NCBI GenBank assembly: GCA_018222345.1
Contig: JAAFAL010000008.1
Span: forward strand, 1-45,023
Direction of reading: 5' to 3'
DNA: 45,023 nt
Source of the DNA: a bacterium
GTDB lineage: Bacteria > Pseudomonadota > Gammaproteobacteria > Nevskiales > OUC007
Below the pieces are notes generated by a model. That model did not search any database. It worked only from the letters and a program-made list of their open reading frames with translations, and was not told the DNA's origin. Position 1 is the first letter of the stretch. Each line of letters opens with the position of its first letter. Made by a program: the position numbers and the translations under genes. This document shows, piece by piece, positions 9,417 through 21,040 of this stretch.

Positions 9417-10356
9417 GGAATTGATTGTAATCGACAATCAGCGCGGCGAGACACGCCGCTTGAGCAAGCGTTTGCTGGTCGCAGGCTTGGCCGCGCCCGC
9501 AATATTGATTGCGCTGATTGCCACCGGCGCCGGCTACTTGCTGGGCAACTTGAACGCCGACGCCGAGGTGGCCGCGCTGCTGCCCGAGGACGTTACTGCG
9601 CAGTGGATGCAGGAAATCGAGCAAAACCGTCAGGACATTGCCGATGCCCGCACCAAGCTGACCGACGACACCCAAGCGCTGGCGCGTAAGTTGGCGTCAA
9701 TGCAAGCCAATATGCTGCGCGTCAACGCCGCTGGCCAGCGGCTGGTCGAAGTTGCGCAGCTGGATGAAGGCGAGTTCGCGTTTGATATCGAACCGGCCGT
9801 GGGCGGCCCGATTAGCGAATCGGATATGACCGGCGAACTACCCAGCATCTCCGAGTTGGACGCCGAACTGACCAGCTTGGGCAAACAGCTCGACGACCGC
9901 GAAAATCAGATGCAGGTGCTCACCGATCTGTTGATGGCCAGCAAGCTGCAGGATGAGGTCAAGCCATCAGGCCGGCCGATCACCAGTGGCTGGCTGTCGT
10001 CGTTGTTCGGCACCCGCACAGACCCCTTTACAGGCCGCAAGGCGCAGCACTACGGATTGGACTTTGCCGGACGCGAGGGCGCTGACGTTGTTGCAGTCGC
10101 CAGCGGCGTGGTCACTTGGTCATCCAAGCGCTATGGCTATGGTCAACTAGTGGAAATTAACCACGGCAACGGCTATGTGACCCGCTACGGCCACAACAAG
10201 ATCAACCTCGTCGCCGTCGGCGACCGCGTCACCAAAGGTGACGTCATAGCGCAAATGGGCAATTCCGGCCGTTCGACCGGCCCGCATGTGCACTTTGAAG
10301 TGCTCAGAGATGGCCGCGTGGTCAACCCCGCCAAGTACATCAAGACCGCTAAGTAG
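9415..10356 (+). CDS. LytM-type M23 metallopeptidase, membrane-anchored
   Basis: 313 residues. A membrane helix at about 22-44 is followed by a coiled-coil-prone region (65-115 and 145-180) and a C-terminal peptidase_M23 domain. Zinc ligands His212 and Asp216 (HYGLDF) and His293, with His260 and His291 as active-site histidines (HVHFEV), are intact, so it should be an active endopeptidase cutting peptidoglycan cross-links in the periplasm. GAGGG about 8 bases upstream supports the ATG at 9415. Its start codon shares CCATGG with the divergent dciA-like gene, and it precedes secA, as the homologous gene does in Pseudomonas. Confidence 0.9.
   Translation: MELIVIDNQRGETRRLSKRLLVAGLAAPAILIALIATGAGYLLGNLNADAEVAALLPEDVTAQWMQEIEQNRQDIADARTKLTDDTQALARKLASMQANMLRVNAAGQRLVEVAQLDEGEFAFDIEPAVGGPISESDMTGELPSISELDAELTSLGKQLDDRENQMQVLTDLLMASKLQDEVKPSGRPITSGWLSSLFGTRTDPFTGRKAQHYGLDFAGREGADVVAVASGVVTWSSKRYGYGQLVEINHGNGYVTRYGHNKINLVAVGDRVTKGDVIAQMGNSGRSTGPHVHFEVLRDGRVVNPAKYIKTAK
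9422..9440. promoter_or_regulatory. 19-bp palindrome at the dciA/lytM divergent start
   Basis: TGATTGT-AATCG-ACAATCA: perfect 7-bp arms around five bases, five bases inside the peptidase gene and just upstream of the dciA-like start. It is AT-rich against GC-rich surroundings and has operator-like geometry. The binding protein is unknown. Confidence 0.4.
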
Positions 10357-10375
10357 CCCGCCGTTGAAGCGGGCT
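10355..10375 (+). terminator. Terminator-like hairpin after the M23 gene
   Basis: Perfect 7-bp stem AGCCCGC / GCGGGCT with a seven-base loop, starting inside the TAG stop codon. No T tract follows, so it is at best a weak or Rho-assisted terminator. Confidence 0.35.
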
Positions 10376-10388
10376 GTGCGGTATCATC

Positions 10389-10417
10389 GCGCGCCCGAAC
10401 CTAGCTCGGCTTCGCGC
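10389..10417 (+). other. Hairpin in the secA leader
   Basis: GCGCG pairs with CGCGC and, inside it, CCGA pairs with TCGG around a seven-base loop, separated by an asymmetric internal loop. It lies 35 bases upstream of the secA ATG, in a leader with no visible Shine-Dalgarno sequence and no secM-like gene. Confidence 0.3.
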
Positions 10418-10451
10418 TTGATTTGTGCCGCGCAGCCCCAATCCTTCACGC

Positions 10452-13238
<2,787 letters not shown>

Positions 13239-13254
13239 AGCGAGCGGCCGGCTA

Positions 13255-14496
13255 ATGGCCGTGGGGCTGAAACCGCCGGTTGATTTGCTGCCTGTAGCAG
13301 GCGTGCGTTTGGGTGTGGCGGCGGCGGATATTCGCGGCAACGGTGCCAAGCGCAACGACGTCTGCGTGATCGTGCTGCCGGCGCGTGCCCGTAGCGCGGT
13401 GGTGTTGACCAATAATGTTTTTGCCGCCGCCCCAGTGCAGTTGATCCGCAAACATCGCGGCGAATGCGCGGCGCCGCGGGCACTGCTGATCAATAGTGGT
13501 AATGCCAATGCCGGCACCGGCGATGTCGGCTTGGCCGACGCCGCGCTGTGTTGCCAACAGTTGGCGGATCAGCTTGGCGTTGAAGCCCAGGCGGTCTGGC
13601 CGTTCTCGACGGGCGTCATCGGCCAGCGTTTGCCTGCACAGCGCCTGTGCGAGGCAATCCCGGGCGCCGTGGCCGCGGCCGCCGCCGACGGCTGGCAATC
13701 GGCGGCGCAGGCCATCATGACCACCGATACGGTGGCCAAGGGCTGCAGCGCAACCATGACGGTGGGCGGCCAGCAATACACCGTGTCCGGCATGACCAAG
13801 GGCGCGGGCATGATCCGCCCAGACATGGCGACGATGCTGGCGTTTGTGGCCACTGACGCGCCGCTGTCGCAAGCGGCGGTCGATAGCCTGCTCGAACACG
13901 CGGTCGATGCGTCATTTCATAACATCGTGGTCGATGGCGACACTTCGACCAATGACGCTTGCACCCTGACCGCAACTGGTGAAGCTGACGCGCTGATCGA
14001 GCCCGGCACCGCGGAATTTGCTGTGGTCGAGCAGGTGGTGACGCAGGTATTCGTTGACCTTGCACAGCGTATCGTCCGTGATGGCGAGGGCGCTACAAAG
14101 TTCGTCACCGTGCAGGTTGACGGTGCGCGGACAGCCGATGAGGCGCGCCAGGTTGCGATGACAGTGGCCGAGTCGCCGCTAGTCAAAACGGCCTGGTTTG
14201 CCAGTGACGCCAACTGGGGCCGGATGCTTGCGGCGGTAGGTCGTTCAGGCATTGATGGCCTGGCGCTTCGCGGCGTCATCTTGGGCTTGACGTCGGCCGA
14301 TGGCAGCCTACAAACAACCATGGTTGCCAGTGGCCAACCAGCAGATGGCTACGATGAATCGGTGGCCGACATCATCATGGCCTTGCCCGAATTCACGGTG
14401 CAGATCGGCCTGGGCCGCGGTGATGCCACGGCGAGAATTTGGACCTGCGACCTGGGCCACGACTACGTGCGCATCAACGCCGAATATCGTACCTGA
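13255..14496 (+). CDS. argJ: ArgJ, ornithine acetyltransferase
   Basis: Bifunctional glutamate N-acetyltransferase/ornithine acetyltransferase of the cyclic arginine pathway. It has 413 residues. The precursor cleaves itself before Thr193 within GMIRPDMATMLAF, giving two subunits with Thr193 as nucleophile; TKGAG and SDANWGR are also conserved. It starts 16 bases after secA and probably shares its transcript. The neighbours secA and mutT are the same in Pseudomonas. Confidence 0.95.
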   Translation: MAVGLKPPVDLLPVAGVRLGVAAADIRGNGAKRNDVCVIVLPARARSAVVLTNNVFAAAPVQLIRKHRGECAAPRALLINSGNANAGTGDVGLADAALCCQQLADQLGVEAQAVWPFSTGVIGQRLPAQRLCEAIPGAVAAAAADGWQSAAQAIMTTDTVAKGCSATMTVGGQQYTVSGMTKGAGMIRPDMATMLAFVATDAPLSQAAVDSLLEHAVDASFHNIVVDGDTSTNDACTLTATGEADALIEPGTAEFAVVEQVVTQVFVDLAQRIVRDGEGATKFVTVQVDGARTADEARQVAMTVAESPLVKTAWFASDANWGRMLAAVGRSGIDGLALRGVILGLTSADGSLQTTMVASGQPADGYDESVADIIMALPEFTVQIGLGRGDATARIWTCDLGHDYVRINAEYRT

Positions 14497-14498
14497 GC

Positions 14499-15419
14499 GT
14501 GCGCAAGTCGCTGCACATTGCTGTTGGTGTGCTGACAAACAGCGCCGGTGAGGTGCTGATCGCCCAGCGCCAGGCGGGCCAATCCGGCGCGGGGGAATGG
14601 GAATTCCCCGGCGGCAAGCGCCACCCTGGCGAATCGGTGCGCCAAGCACTGGCGCGCGAGCTCGACGAAGAGCTGGGTGTGACAGTGCGGCAATGCACGC
14701 CGCTGATTCGGATTCGCCACGCCTACCCAGACCGCAGCGTCCTGCTTGACACCTGGTGGGTCGATGACTACGCCGGTGTGCCGCGTGGAGTCGAAGGCCA
14801 AGCTACCGCATGGGTGCAAACCGAGGCGCTGCCACAAGCAGGTTTGCTGGCAGCCGATGCGCCGATTGCCAATGCCATTCGCTTGCCGGCCAAATATGCA
14901 ATCTGCCCGCCTGATGCGACTGACACAGCGTTGTTGGCTTGGCTGGCGGCGCCCAAGGCGCGGCTGCTGCGCGTGCGCCGGCCGGCGGTCGCAGACGCAG
15001 CCTATTGGCGGGCATGGCCAGCGCTGGCTGATGCTGCCTGTGCGTCCGGCACAATGTTGCTCGCCGATCGATTGCCCAGTGCGGGGCAGGCTGGCGAACT
15101 GTCCGTGCATATTTCGGCGGCGCGGGCCGCCGAATTGCAGCGCCGGCCTGGCGGCTTGGCGTGGTTTGGCGTCTCATGCCACACGCCGAGCGCTTTGCGC
15201 CACGCGGCGGCAATCGGCGCCGACTTTGCTGTGCTGGGGCAGGTGAAAACCACGCCTAGCCACCCGGGGCGCAAGCCGCTGGGTTGGGCGCATTGGCAGC
15301 GCTGGGTAGATGCGGCGCAATTGCCGGTTTATGCCATCGGCGGCCTGCGCGAAGACGATGTCGCGGTAGCACGCACCCATGGTGGCCAAGGTGTCGCGGC
15401 GATTCGCGACTTTTGGTGA
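14499..15419 (+). CDS. Nudix hydrolase fused to a ThiE-like domain (MutT-like)
   Basis: 306 residues. The N-terminal MutT-type Nudix domain has a complete Nudix box (G-x5-E-x7-RELDEELGV, about residues 36-58), so it should hydrolyse oxidised nucleoside triphosphates. The C-terminal half (from about 175) resembles thiamine-phosphate synthase (GVSCHTPSALRHAAAIGADF, VLGQVKTTPSHPG, YAIGGL). This fusion is common in gammaproteobacteria; the role of the ThiE-like half is unclear. GTG 14499 lies three bases after argJ; a TTG at 14439 would overlap argJ by 58 bases and is less likely. Confidence 0.88.
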   Translation: MRKSLHIAVGVLTNSAGEVLIAQRQAGQSGAGEWEFPGGKRHPGESVRQALARELDEELGVTVRQCTPLIRIRHAYPDRSVLLDTWWVDDYAGVPRGVEGQATAWVQTEALPQAGLLAADAPIANAIRLPAKYAICPPDATDTALLAWLAAPKARLLRVRRPAVADAAYWRAWPALADAACASGTMLLADRLPSAGQAGELSVHISAARAAELQRRPGGLAWFGVSCHTPSALRHAAAIGADFAVLGQVKTTPSHPGRKPLGWAHWQRWVDAAQLPVYAIGGLREDDVAVARTHGGQGVAAIRDFW

Positions 15420-15446
15420 CCAAGCTCGGAACTGGCGCCAGCCGGC

Positions 15447-15635
15447 TCAGTGATCTTCGTCAATGTGGCCCTCGGACTCTCCGGGTATGCGGTTGTCCTC
15501 TTCAAACCATTTGCCCAGGTCGATGAGCTTGCAGCGGCGGCTGCAGAATGGCCGTGCAGGGTTGTCCTTTGTGGCTTTGGCAGGCTGCCCGCATTGCGGA
15601 CAGCGCACGATGCGACTGACGACAGGCTCGCTCAT
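15447..15635 (-). CDS. yacG: YacG, zinc-binding DNA gyrase inhibitor
   Basis: 62 residues. The CPQCG and [14 protein letters not shown] zinc-finger halves (four cysteines) are diagnostic of YacG, a small protein that binds and inhibits gyrase in E. coli. The acidic tail is typical. The ATG at 15635 overlaps the zapD stop as ATGA; an upstream in-frame start at 15644 adds three residues and is less likely. Converges on the mutT-like gene 27 bases away. Confidence 0.93.
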   Translation of the reverse strand: MSEPVVSRIVRCPQCGQPAKATKDNPARPFCSRRCKLIDLGKWFEEDNRIPGESEGHIDEDH

Positions 15636-16414
15636 GCGTGGCAAATGGCCAGGTCGAATGCGACATTGTCGCGCGACTGCTCACTGCGGTTGGTCAGGTC
15701 GGTGGACTGCATAAAGCGAATGGTGAAGCGGTGTTTGCCGGCGCTGATCTCGGGATAAACCGTGCCGCCACCGGGCAGGCGCACGCGCAACATGCGGGTT
15801 GGCCCACCCAGCGACTGCACATACACACCCCCTTCGGCACTGCGCGGTGCGAATTCGACACTTTCCCGAGTCAGGCTTAAATCGAAGCGAACCGCACGCT
15901 CGTAAGGCGCGAGGTCGGCTAGCCAGGCGTCGATATTGCGGCGTGTATCGGCTGCCGGGAGCGACAGCCAGCGGTGCAAATTGGGCAGATCAAACGCGCA
16001 GGTACCGCCGGGGATTGCACTGCGGTTGGCGACGCTGACAAGAAAGTCGTTGTCGCGCAGCACCGCGGATGCAAATTGTGTGGACATGCCGTGCATGGCA
16101 TTGAGCACATCATCCATTTCCGCCAGCACGGCGTCGAGGCGTTGCGTGTCAACACCCGGGCGGCGGTGCAAGGCTTCCAATTGCTGGCGTTGCGCGCCAA
16201 GCTCTTTGATGATGTCGGTCTTGATGTCGCTGCGGCCCAGTAGCAGCAAGATATCCAGCATCGAGGCAATGGCCGCGCGGCGGCCGAAGCCACTGGTGTC
16301 GCTGCGGTGATGTGCCAGCCGGTCAAACAGGAATTCCAGCCGCAGATACGTGCGCACTCGCTCATTCAGCGGTTGCTCGAACATCAAGGTGTTGTCAGGC
16401 GCGGTTGCGCTCAC
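15632..16414 (-). CDS. zapD: ZapD, FtsZ-associated protein
   Basis: 260 residues of the DUF1342/YacF family, which bundles FtsZ filaments by binding the FtsZ C-terminal peptide. Family blocks are clear: [60 protein letters not shown] and the ending HRFTIRFMQ. The start is taken as GTG 16414, three bases after coaE; an ATG at 16384 (ten codons later) is an alternative. In series with coaE and yacG, as in E. coli. Confidence 0.93.
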   Translation of the reverse strand: MSATAPDNTLMFEQPLNERVRTYLRLEFLFDRLAHHRSDTSGFGRRAAIASMLDILLLLGRSDIKTDIIKELGAQRQQLEALHRRPGVDTQRLDAVLAEMDDVLNAMHGMSTQFASAVLRDNDFLVSVANRSAIPGGTCAFDLPNLHRWLSLPAADTRRNIDAWLADLAPYERAVRFDLSLTRESVEFAPRSAEGGVYVQSLGGPTRMLRVRLPGGGTVYPEISAGKHRFTIRFMQSTDLTNRSEQSRDNVAFDLAICHA

Positions 16415-16417
16415 AGG

Positions 16418-17062
16418 CTAGGGCTTGGCACGGTCGTTGGCCGATTGTAGCGAATCGCTGCCAGCAGTGGCTTTGGCGGCCGCCGAAAGTGCCTGATGCA
16501 CGGCGTCGATCTGCGACGGCAGTGCCTCAATGTCGCCGCCGTTATCGATGACGTGATCGGCAACCGCCAGGCGCTGGTCACGCGTGGCCTGTGCGGCAAT
16601 CATCTGATCCGCCAGTGCGGCGTCGATATCATCGCGCGCCACCAAGCGCTGGCGCTGGATGGCTGGTGGTACATCGACCACGACAATTTTGCCAACGATT
16701 GCCGTCAGTTTTGATTCGACCAACAAGGGAATCATGAGCATGGCATAGGGCGTGGTTTGCGCCGCCAACCATTGCCCCATGGCTAGCCGAACGGCGGGGT
16801 GAATGATGGCTTCAAGGGCGCGCCGCGCATCGCTGTCGCCAAACACGCGCTTGCGCATCGCCGCGCGATCCAGGCCGCCGCTGGCATCGAGAATGTCCTC
16901 GCCGAATTGATCGACCACCGCCTGCAAACCCGGCGTGCCGGGGGCGACTACATCGCGCGCAGCAGCGTCGGCATCCAGTACAGGAACACCTCGGTTTTCG
17001 AAGCCATTGGCCACGGTCGATTTACCGCTGGCAATGCCCCCAGTCAGGCCCACAGCCAACAC
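16418..17062 (-). CDS. coaE: CoaE, dephospho-CoA kinase
   Basis: Last step of coenzyme A synthesis: phosphorylates dephospho-CoA. It has 214 residues. P-loop GLTGGIASGKST is at the start, followed by DADAAARDVVAPG and the LMIPLLVE / VVDVPPAIQRQRLVARD blocks. The GTG start directly follows the pilD stop with no gap. The pilBCD-coaE-zapD-yacG order is that of many gammaproteobacteria. Confidence 0.95.
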   Translation of the reverse strand: MLAVGLTGGIASGKSTVANGFENRGVPVLDADAAARDVVAPGTPGLQAVVDQFGEDILDASGGLDRAAMRKRVFGDSDARRALEAIIHPAVRLAMGQWLAAQTTPYAMLMIPLLVESKLTAIVGKIVVVDVPPAIQRQRLVARDDIDAALADQMIAAQATRDQRLAVADHVIDNGGDIEALPSQIDAVHQALSAAAKATAGSDSLQSANDRAKP

Positions 17063-17920
17063 TTAAAGCCCCGCGATTTGCAGGTAGCCGGCGACCAACT
17101 GTTCGCCCCACAACAACGCAATCCAGCCGGCGGCAGCAATAAATGGCCCGAACGGCATGGGTTTGCCACGCTCCAGCTTGCCTGTGGCCATCAAGGCGAT
17201 GCCAACAACCGCGCCGACCAGTGATGACAGCAAGATAACCAGCGGTAGCAGGCTCCAGCCCAGCCAGGCGCCAAAAACCGCCATCAGCTTGAAGTCGCCA
17301 TAGCCCATGCCTTCTTTGCCAGTGGCGAGCCGGAAACCGTGATAGACCAGCCACAGCGACAAATAGCCGGCCGCGGCGCCAATGACGGCGTCGGCGGGGG
17401 GCACCGGGCCGCCAAGCGCAGCGATGACCAGCCCCAGCCATAACATCGGCAACACAATGCTGTCGGGTAGCAATTGGTGGTCGAGGTCGATTCCCGACGC
17501 GGCAATGAGCGCCCAACTGAGCACAATGGCACCAACGCCGAACAGGGTGGGGCCAAATGCTGCCGCGACCAGCGCCGCAGCCAGCGCGGCGAGGATTTCC
17601 ACCGCCGGGTAGCGCAGGCTGATGGGTTTGCCACAGCCGGCACAGCGGCCTCGCAGCGCCAGGTAACTGGCCACCGGGATGTTTTCGTACCAGCGGATTG
17701 GGCGCGCGCAGGATGGGCAGCGCGACCGCGGCTGCGACAAGCTCAGCGGAGCCTCCTCCTGCGCTTCGAGTTCGAGCAAGCTGCGGCATTCTTGCCGCCA
17801 ACCGCGCTGCATGATCAGCGGCAAGCGGTGAATCACCACGTTCAAAAAGCTGCCAACCAGCAGGCCGAGCACCGCGCACAGCGCGACCCACGCCGCCGGC
17901 GTTTCAAGCAGGACTTGCAT
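17063..17920 (-). CDS. pilD: PilD, type IV prepilin peptidase/methylase
   Basis: Inner-membrane aspartyl protease that cuts prepilins and pseudopilins and methylates the new N-terminus. It has 285 residues with about eight membrane helices. The cytoplasmic zinc loop has Cys68, Cys71, Cys93 and Cys96. The catalytic aspartates are in GIDLDHQLLPD (about 145-147) and GYGDFKLM (Asp209). Start ATG 17920; a TTG at 17926 would add two residues. It follows pilC by a few bases. Confidence 0.95.
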   Translation of the reverse strand: MQVLLETPAAWVALCAVLGLLVGSFLNVVIHRLPLIMQRGWRQECRSLLELEAQEEAPLSLSQPRSRCPSCARPIRWYENIPVASYLALRGRCAGCGKPISLRYPAVEILAALAAALVAAAFGPTLFGVGAIVLSWALIAASGIDLDHQLLPDSIVLPMLWLGLVIAALGGPVPPADAVIGAAAGYLSLWLVYHGFRLATGKEGMGYGDFKLMAVFGAWLGWSLLPLVILLSSLVGAVVGIALMATGKLERGKPMPFGPFIAAAGWIALLWGEQLVAGYLQIAGL

Positions 17921-17928
17921 CGCCAAAC

Positions 17929-19146
17929 TTAGACGACAGAGCCGAGCTTGAAGATCGGCAGATACATGCCAACAACGAGGCCGCCAACCAGAATGCCGAG
18001 CACAGCCATGATCATCGGCTCCATCAAGCTCGACAGGTTATCGACCATGTTATCGACTTCGTCTTCGTAGAATTCAGCCACTTTGGCGCACATGCTGTCC
18101 AGCGATCCGGATTCTTCGCCAATGGCGACCATTTGCGTCGCCATACTGGGGAAAACACCGGCTTGCGCCATGGTCAGTTGCAACTGCTGGCCGGTGGAGA
18201 CTTGATCGCGCATTTGCAGGATGGCTTCCTCGTAAACAATGTTGCCAGCGGCTCCAGCGACCGACTCCAGCGCATCAACCAGCGGCACGCCAGCGGCAAA
18301 CATGGTCGATAGCGTGCGTGCGAAGCGCGCGATCGCTGACTTGGTGAGGATGTCGCCGATGATGGGCATGCGCAGCATGACGCGATCCTTAAGCCGCCGA
18401 TAGGCGGCCGAGCGAATCATCGCCTGACGATGCGCAAAGCCGGCCGCAACAATGCCGCCGACGACCATCCACCAATAACTTTGCACCCAGGCCGACAGGT
18501 TGATGATGAACTGGGTGAACGCCGGCAGGTCGGCGCCAAAGCCCTGGAACAAGTCCTGAAACTGCGGCACGACGAAGATCAAAAGGATGCCGGTGACAAT
18601 GAAGGCAACCACCAGCACGGCGGCCGGATAGGTCAAGGCTTTTTTGACCTTCTTCTTGATCGCTTCGGTTTTTTCCTTGTAGGTCGCGATCTTGTCCAGC
18701 AAGGTCTCCAGCGCGCCCGAGCGCTCGCCGGCATCAACCAGGTTGACGAACAAATCATCAAAGTGGGCCGGGTGCTTGCTCAGCGCCTCGGCAAATGTCG
18801 AGCCGCCCTCGATCTCGCTCTTGATGGCATTGATCAGCTCTGCCATCGACGGGTTCTCATGGCCCTTGGCAATGATCTCCAGCGACTGCACCAGCGGCAC
18901 ACCAGCCGTCATCATGGTGGACATCTGACGGCTGTAAATGGCGATTTCGGCCGACGTGATCGGTTTTTTGCGCTTGCCAAACAAGCTGGACTGCTTGCGC
19001 ACGGCGATGGGGTTGATGCCTTGCTTGCGCAACTGCGACTTGATCAGCAGTTCGCTGGGGCCTTCCATCTGGCCCTTGACCCGCTTGCCCTGTTTGTCTT
19101 TGCCTTCCCAAGAGAAGGTCGAAATTTTGACTGCCGCTTCTGCCAT
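17929..19146 (-). CDS. pilC: PilC, type IV pilus inner-membrane platform protein
   Basis: GspF/PilC family platform on which PilB acts. It has 405 residues with two T2SSF domains (about 70-190 and 275-395) and membrane helices at about 170-195, 220-240 and at the C-terminus. Typical motifs are SRQMSTMMTAGVPLVQSLE and its second-half counterpart RTLSTMFAAGVPLVDALE. Eight bases separate it from pilB. Confidence 0.95.
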   Translation of the reverse strand: MAEAAVKISTFSWEGKDKQGKRVKGQMEGPSELLIKSQLRKQGINPIAVRKQSSLFGKRKKPITSAEIAIYSRQMSTMMTAGVPLVQSLEIIAKGHENPSMAELINAIKSEIEGGSTFAEALSKHPAHFDDLFVNLVDAGERSGALETLLDKIATYKEKTEAIKKKVKKALTYPAAVLVVAFIVTGILLIFVVPQFQDLFQGFGADLPAFTQFIINLSAWVQSYWWMVVGGIVAAGFAHRQAMIRSAAYRRLKDRVMLRMPIIGDILTKSAIARFARTLSTMFAAGVPLVDALESVAGAAGNIVYEEAILQMRDQVSTGQQLQLTMAQAGVFPSMATQMVAIGEESGSLDSMCAKVAEFYEDEVDNMVDNLSSLMEPMIMAVLGILVGGLVVGMYLPIFKLGSVV

Positions 19147-19154
19147 GGTTCGTT

Positions 19155-20879
19155 TTACTCGACGGTAACGCGGTTGATTTCGGTGAGGCTGGTGAGGCCT
19201 TGCATGGTTTTGAGCAGGCCGGAGCGGCGCAGGTCGTTGATGCCTTTTTCTTCGGCAAGCTTGGCCAGTTCCAGCGAGTTCGCCCCCTCCATGATGGCGC
19301 GTCCCATGTCTTCGTCAACCGGCAGCACCTGATAGATGCCCACGCGGCCCTTGAATCCGGTGTCTGCACACGCGTCACAGCCGACGCCTTCGTACAGCGT
19401 CAAGCCTTCAAGGTCCGACTCCAGATAGCCTTCTTTGAGCAATTCTTCCTTCGGGATGTCCGCCGGCTTTTTGCAGCTTTTACAAAGCCGCCTGGCCAGG
19501 CGCTGGGCGATGATCAGCGACACCGACGAGGCGATGTTGAACGCAGGAACACCCATGTTGAGTAGCCGGGTGAGCGTTTGCGGCGCATCGTTGGTGTGCA
19601 ATGTGGACATCACCATGTGGCCGGTTTGCGCGGCCTTGATGGCGATCTCGGCGGTTTCCAGGTCGCGAATCTCACCCACCATGATGATGTCGGGATCCTG
19701 ACGCAGGAAGGCCTTGAGCGCGGCCGAGAAGGTCAGCCCGACCTTGGGGTTCACATTCACCTGGTTGACGCCGGGCAGGTTGATTTCGGCCGGGTCTTCG
19801 GCGGTGGAAATATTGCGATCGGCAGTGTTGAGAATGTTCAGGCCGGTATAAAGCGACACGGTTTTACCGCTGCCCGTAGGCCCGGTGACCAGAATCATGC
19901 CGTAAGGCTTGTGCAGGAACTTCATGTACAGGTCTTTCTGATCCTGCTCATAGCCCAGCGCGTCGATCCCCAGCGTGGCGCTGCTGGGGTCCAGAATCCG
20001 CAGTACGACCTTTTCGCCGAACAGTGTCGGGCAAGTGTTGACGCGGAAGTCGATGGACTTGTTTTTCGACAAGTTCAGCTTGATGCGGCCGTCCTGTGGC
20101 ACGCGCCGCTCGGCCAAATCCATGCGCGACATCACCTTCAAGCGCGCCGCCAGGCGCATGCCCAATTGCGCCGGCGGCGTTGCTGCCTCGTGCAGCATGC
20201 CGTCTTGGCGCAGGCGGATGCGGTAGGTTTTTTCGTAGGGCTCGAAGTGGATGTCCGAGGCGCCGCGGTTGATGGCGTCGAGCAACATCTTGTTGACGAA
20301 GCGCACCACCGGCGCATCTTCGGTGTCCGCCTTGGTGATGACCTCGCCTTCGTCTTCCTCGCCGTCAGTAATGTCGAGGTTGTCCAGATCAGCGTCACCC
20401 ATATCGAGCGATGCCGATTCGATGGCGCTGAGCACGCCCTCGATGGCCTTGGTCAGCTTGTCGTGCTCGACAATCACAGCCTCGGTTGCCAGGCCGGTGT
20501 TGAACTTGATCTCGTCCAGCGCCTGCAGGTTTGTCGGGTCGGATACCGCAACAAACAAGCGTTTGCCGCGTTTGTACAGCGGTAGTGCCTGGTGCTTGGA
20601 AATCAACTTTTCGCTGACTTCGCTGACCGGCGCGTGGTCCATGTTGACCGCCGCAAGGTCAACCAGCGGGCTGCCGAACTCGCGACTGGCCGCCGTGGCA
20701 ATGTCGATGGAACTGACCTTGCCAGCCCCGACCAGGTGGGCAACCATCGAAATCTTGTCTTTCTGCGCCGTTTCTTGTGCGGTGCGCGCCGTGTCTTCGG
20801 CCAGCAGCCCGTCCGCGATCAGGCGGCGTGCCAAACCGCCCATGAAGCCGGCGGATTTTGTTGGATTGCTGGTAGCCAC
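19155..20879 (-). CDS. pilB: PilB, type IV pilus extension ATPase
   Basis: GspE-superfamily hexameric ATPase that powers pilus assembly. It has 574 residues from GTG 20879, which has a strong GGGGAGA ribosome site; the 58 codons of open frame upstream lack family character. N-terminal GSPII_E_N domain lies at about 40-160, Walker A GPTGSGKT at 333-340, Walker B-containing DIIMVGEIRD at 397-406, His box MSTLHTNDA, and the zinc tetracysteine is Cys466, Cys469, Cys501 and Cys504. No pilin gene lies upstream, unlike Pseudomonas; the neighbour there is a divergent crotonase gene. Confidence 0.96.
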   Translation of the reverse strand: MATSNPTKSAGFMGGLARRLIADGLLAEDTARTAQETAQKDKISMVAHLVGAGKVSSIDIATAASREFGSPLVDLAAVNMDHAPVSEVSEKLISKHQALPLYKRGKRLFVAVSDPTNLQALDEIKFNTGLATEAVIVEHDKLTKAIEGVLSAIESASLDMGDADLDNLDITDGEEDEGEVITKADTEDAPVVRFVNKMLLDAINRGASDIHFEPYEKTYRIRLRQDGMLHEAATPPAQLGMRLAARLKVMSRMDLAERRVPQDGRIKLNLSKNKSIDFRVNTCPTLFGEKVVLRILDPSSATLGIDALGYEQDQKDLYMKFLHKPYGMILVTGPTGSGKTVSLYTGLNILNTADRNISTAEDPAEINLPGVNQVNVNPKVGLTFSAALKAFLRQDPDIIMVGEIRDLETAEIAIKAAQTGHMVMSTLHTNDAPQTLTRLLNMGVPAFNIASSVSLIIAQRLARRLCKSCKKPADIPKEELLKEGYLESDLEGLTLYEGVGCDACADTGFKGRVGIYQVLPVDEDMGRAIMEGANSLELAKLAEEKGINDLRRSGLLKTMQGLTSLTEINRVTVE

Positions 20880-20889
20880 GGTGTCTCCC

Positions 20890-20921
20890 CTGCGTGCGCC
20901 TGTCCCTGCGTAAGCCTGTCC
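20890..20921. repeat. Tandem 16-bp duplication upstream of pilB
   Basis: Two adjoining 16-mers, CTGCGTGCGCCTGTCC and CTGCGTAAGCCTGTCC, identical at 14 of 16 positions. They begin just upstream of the pilB ribosome site, within the 161-bp gap shared with the divergent crotonase gene. They could be a regulator site or a chance duplication. Confidence 0.5.
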
Positions 20922-21040
20922 GATAGTAGTGCATCGCGCCTGCCGGCGAAACACGGCTTGCAGCCCGCGCCCCGCTGGTCTGGCATGCCGGCGGCGCCCC
21001 GCGCTGGTAGTCTCAGCCGGGTAGCAATCATGGCAGCGCA

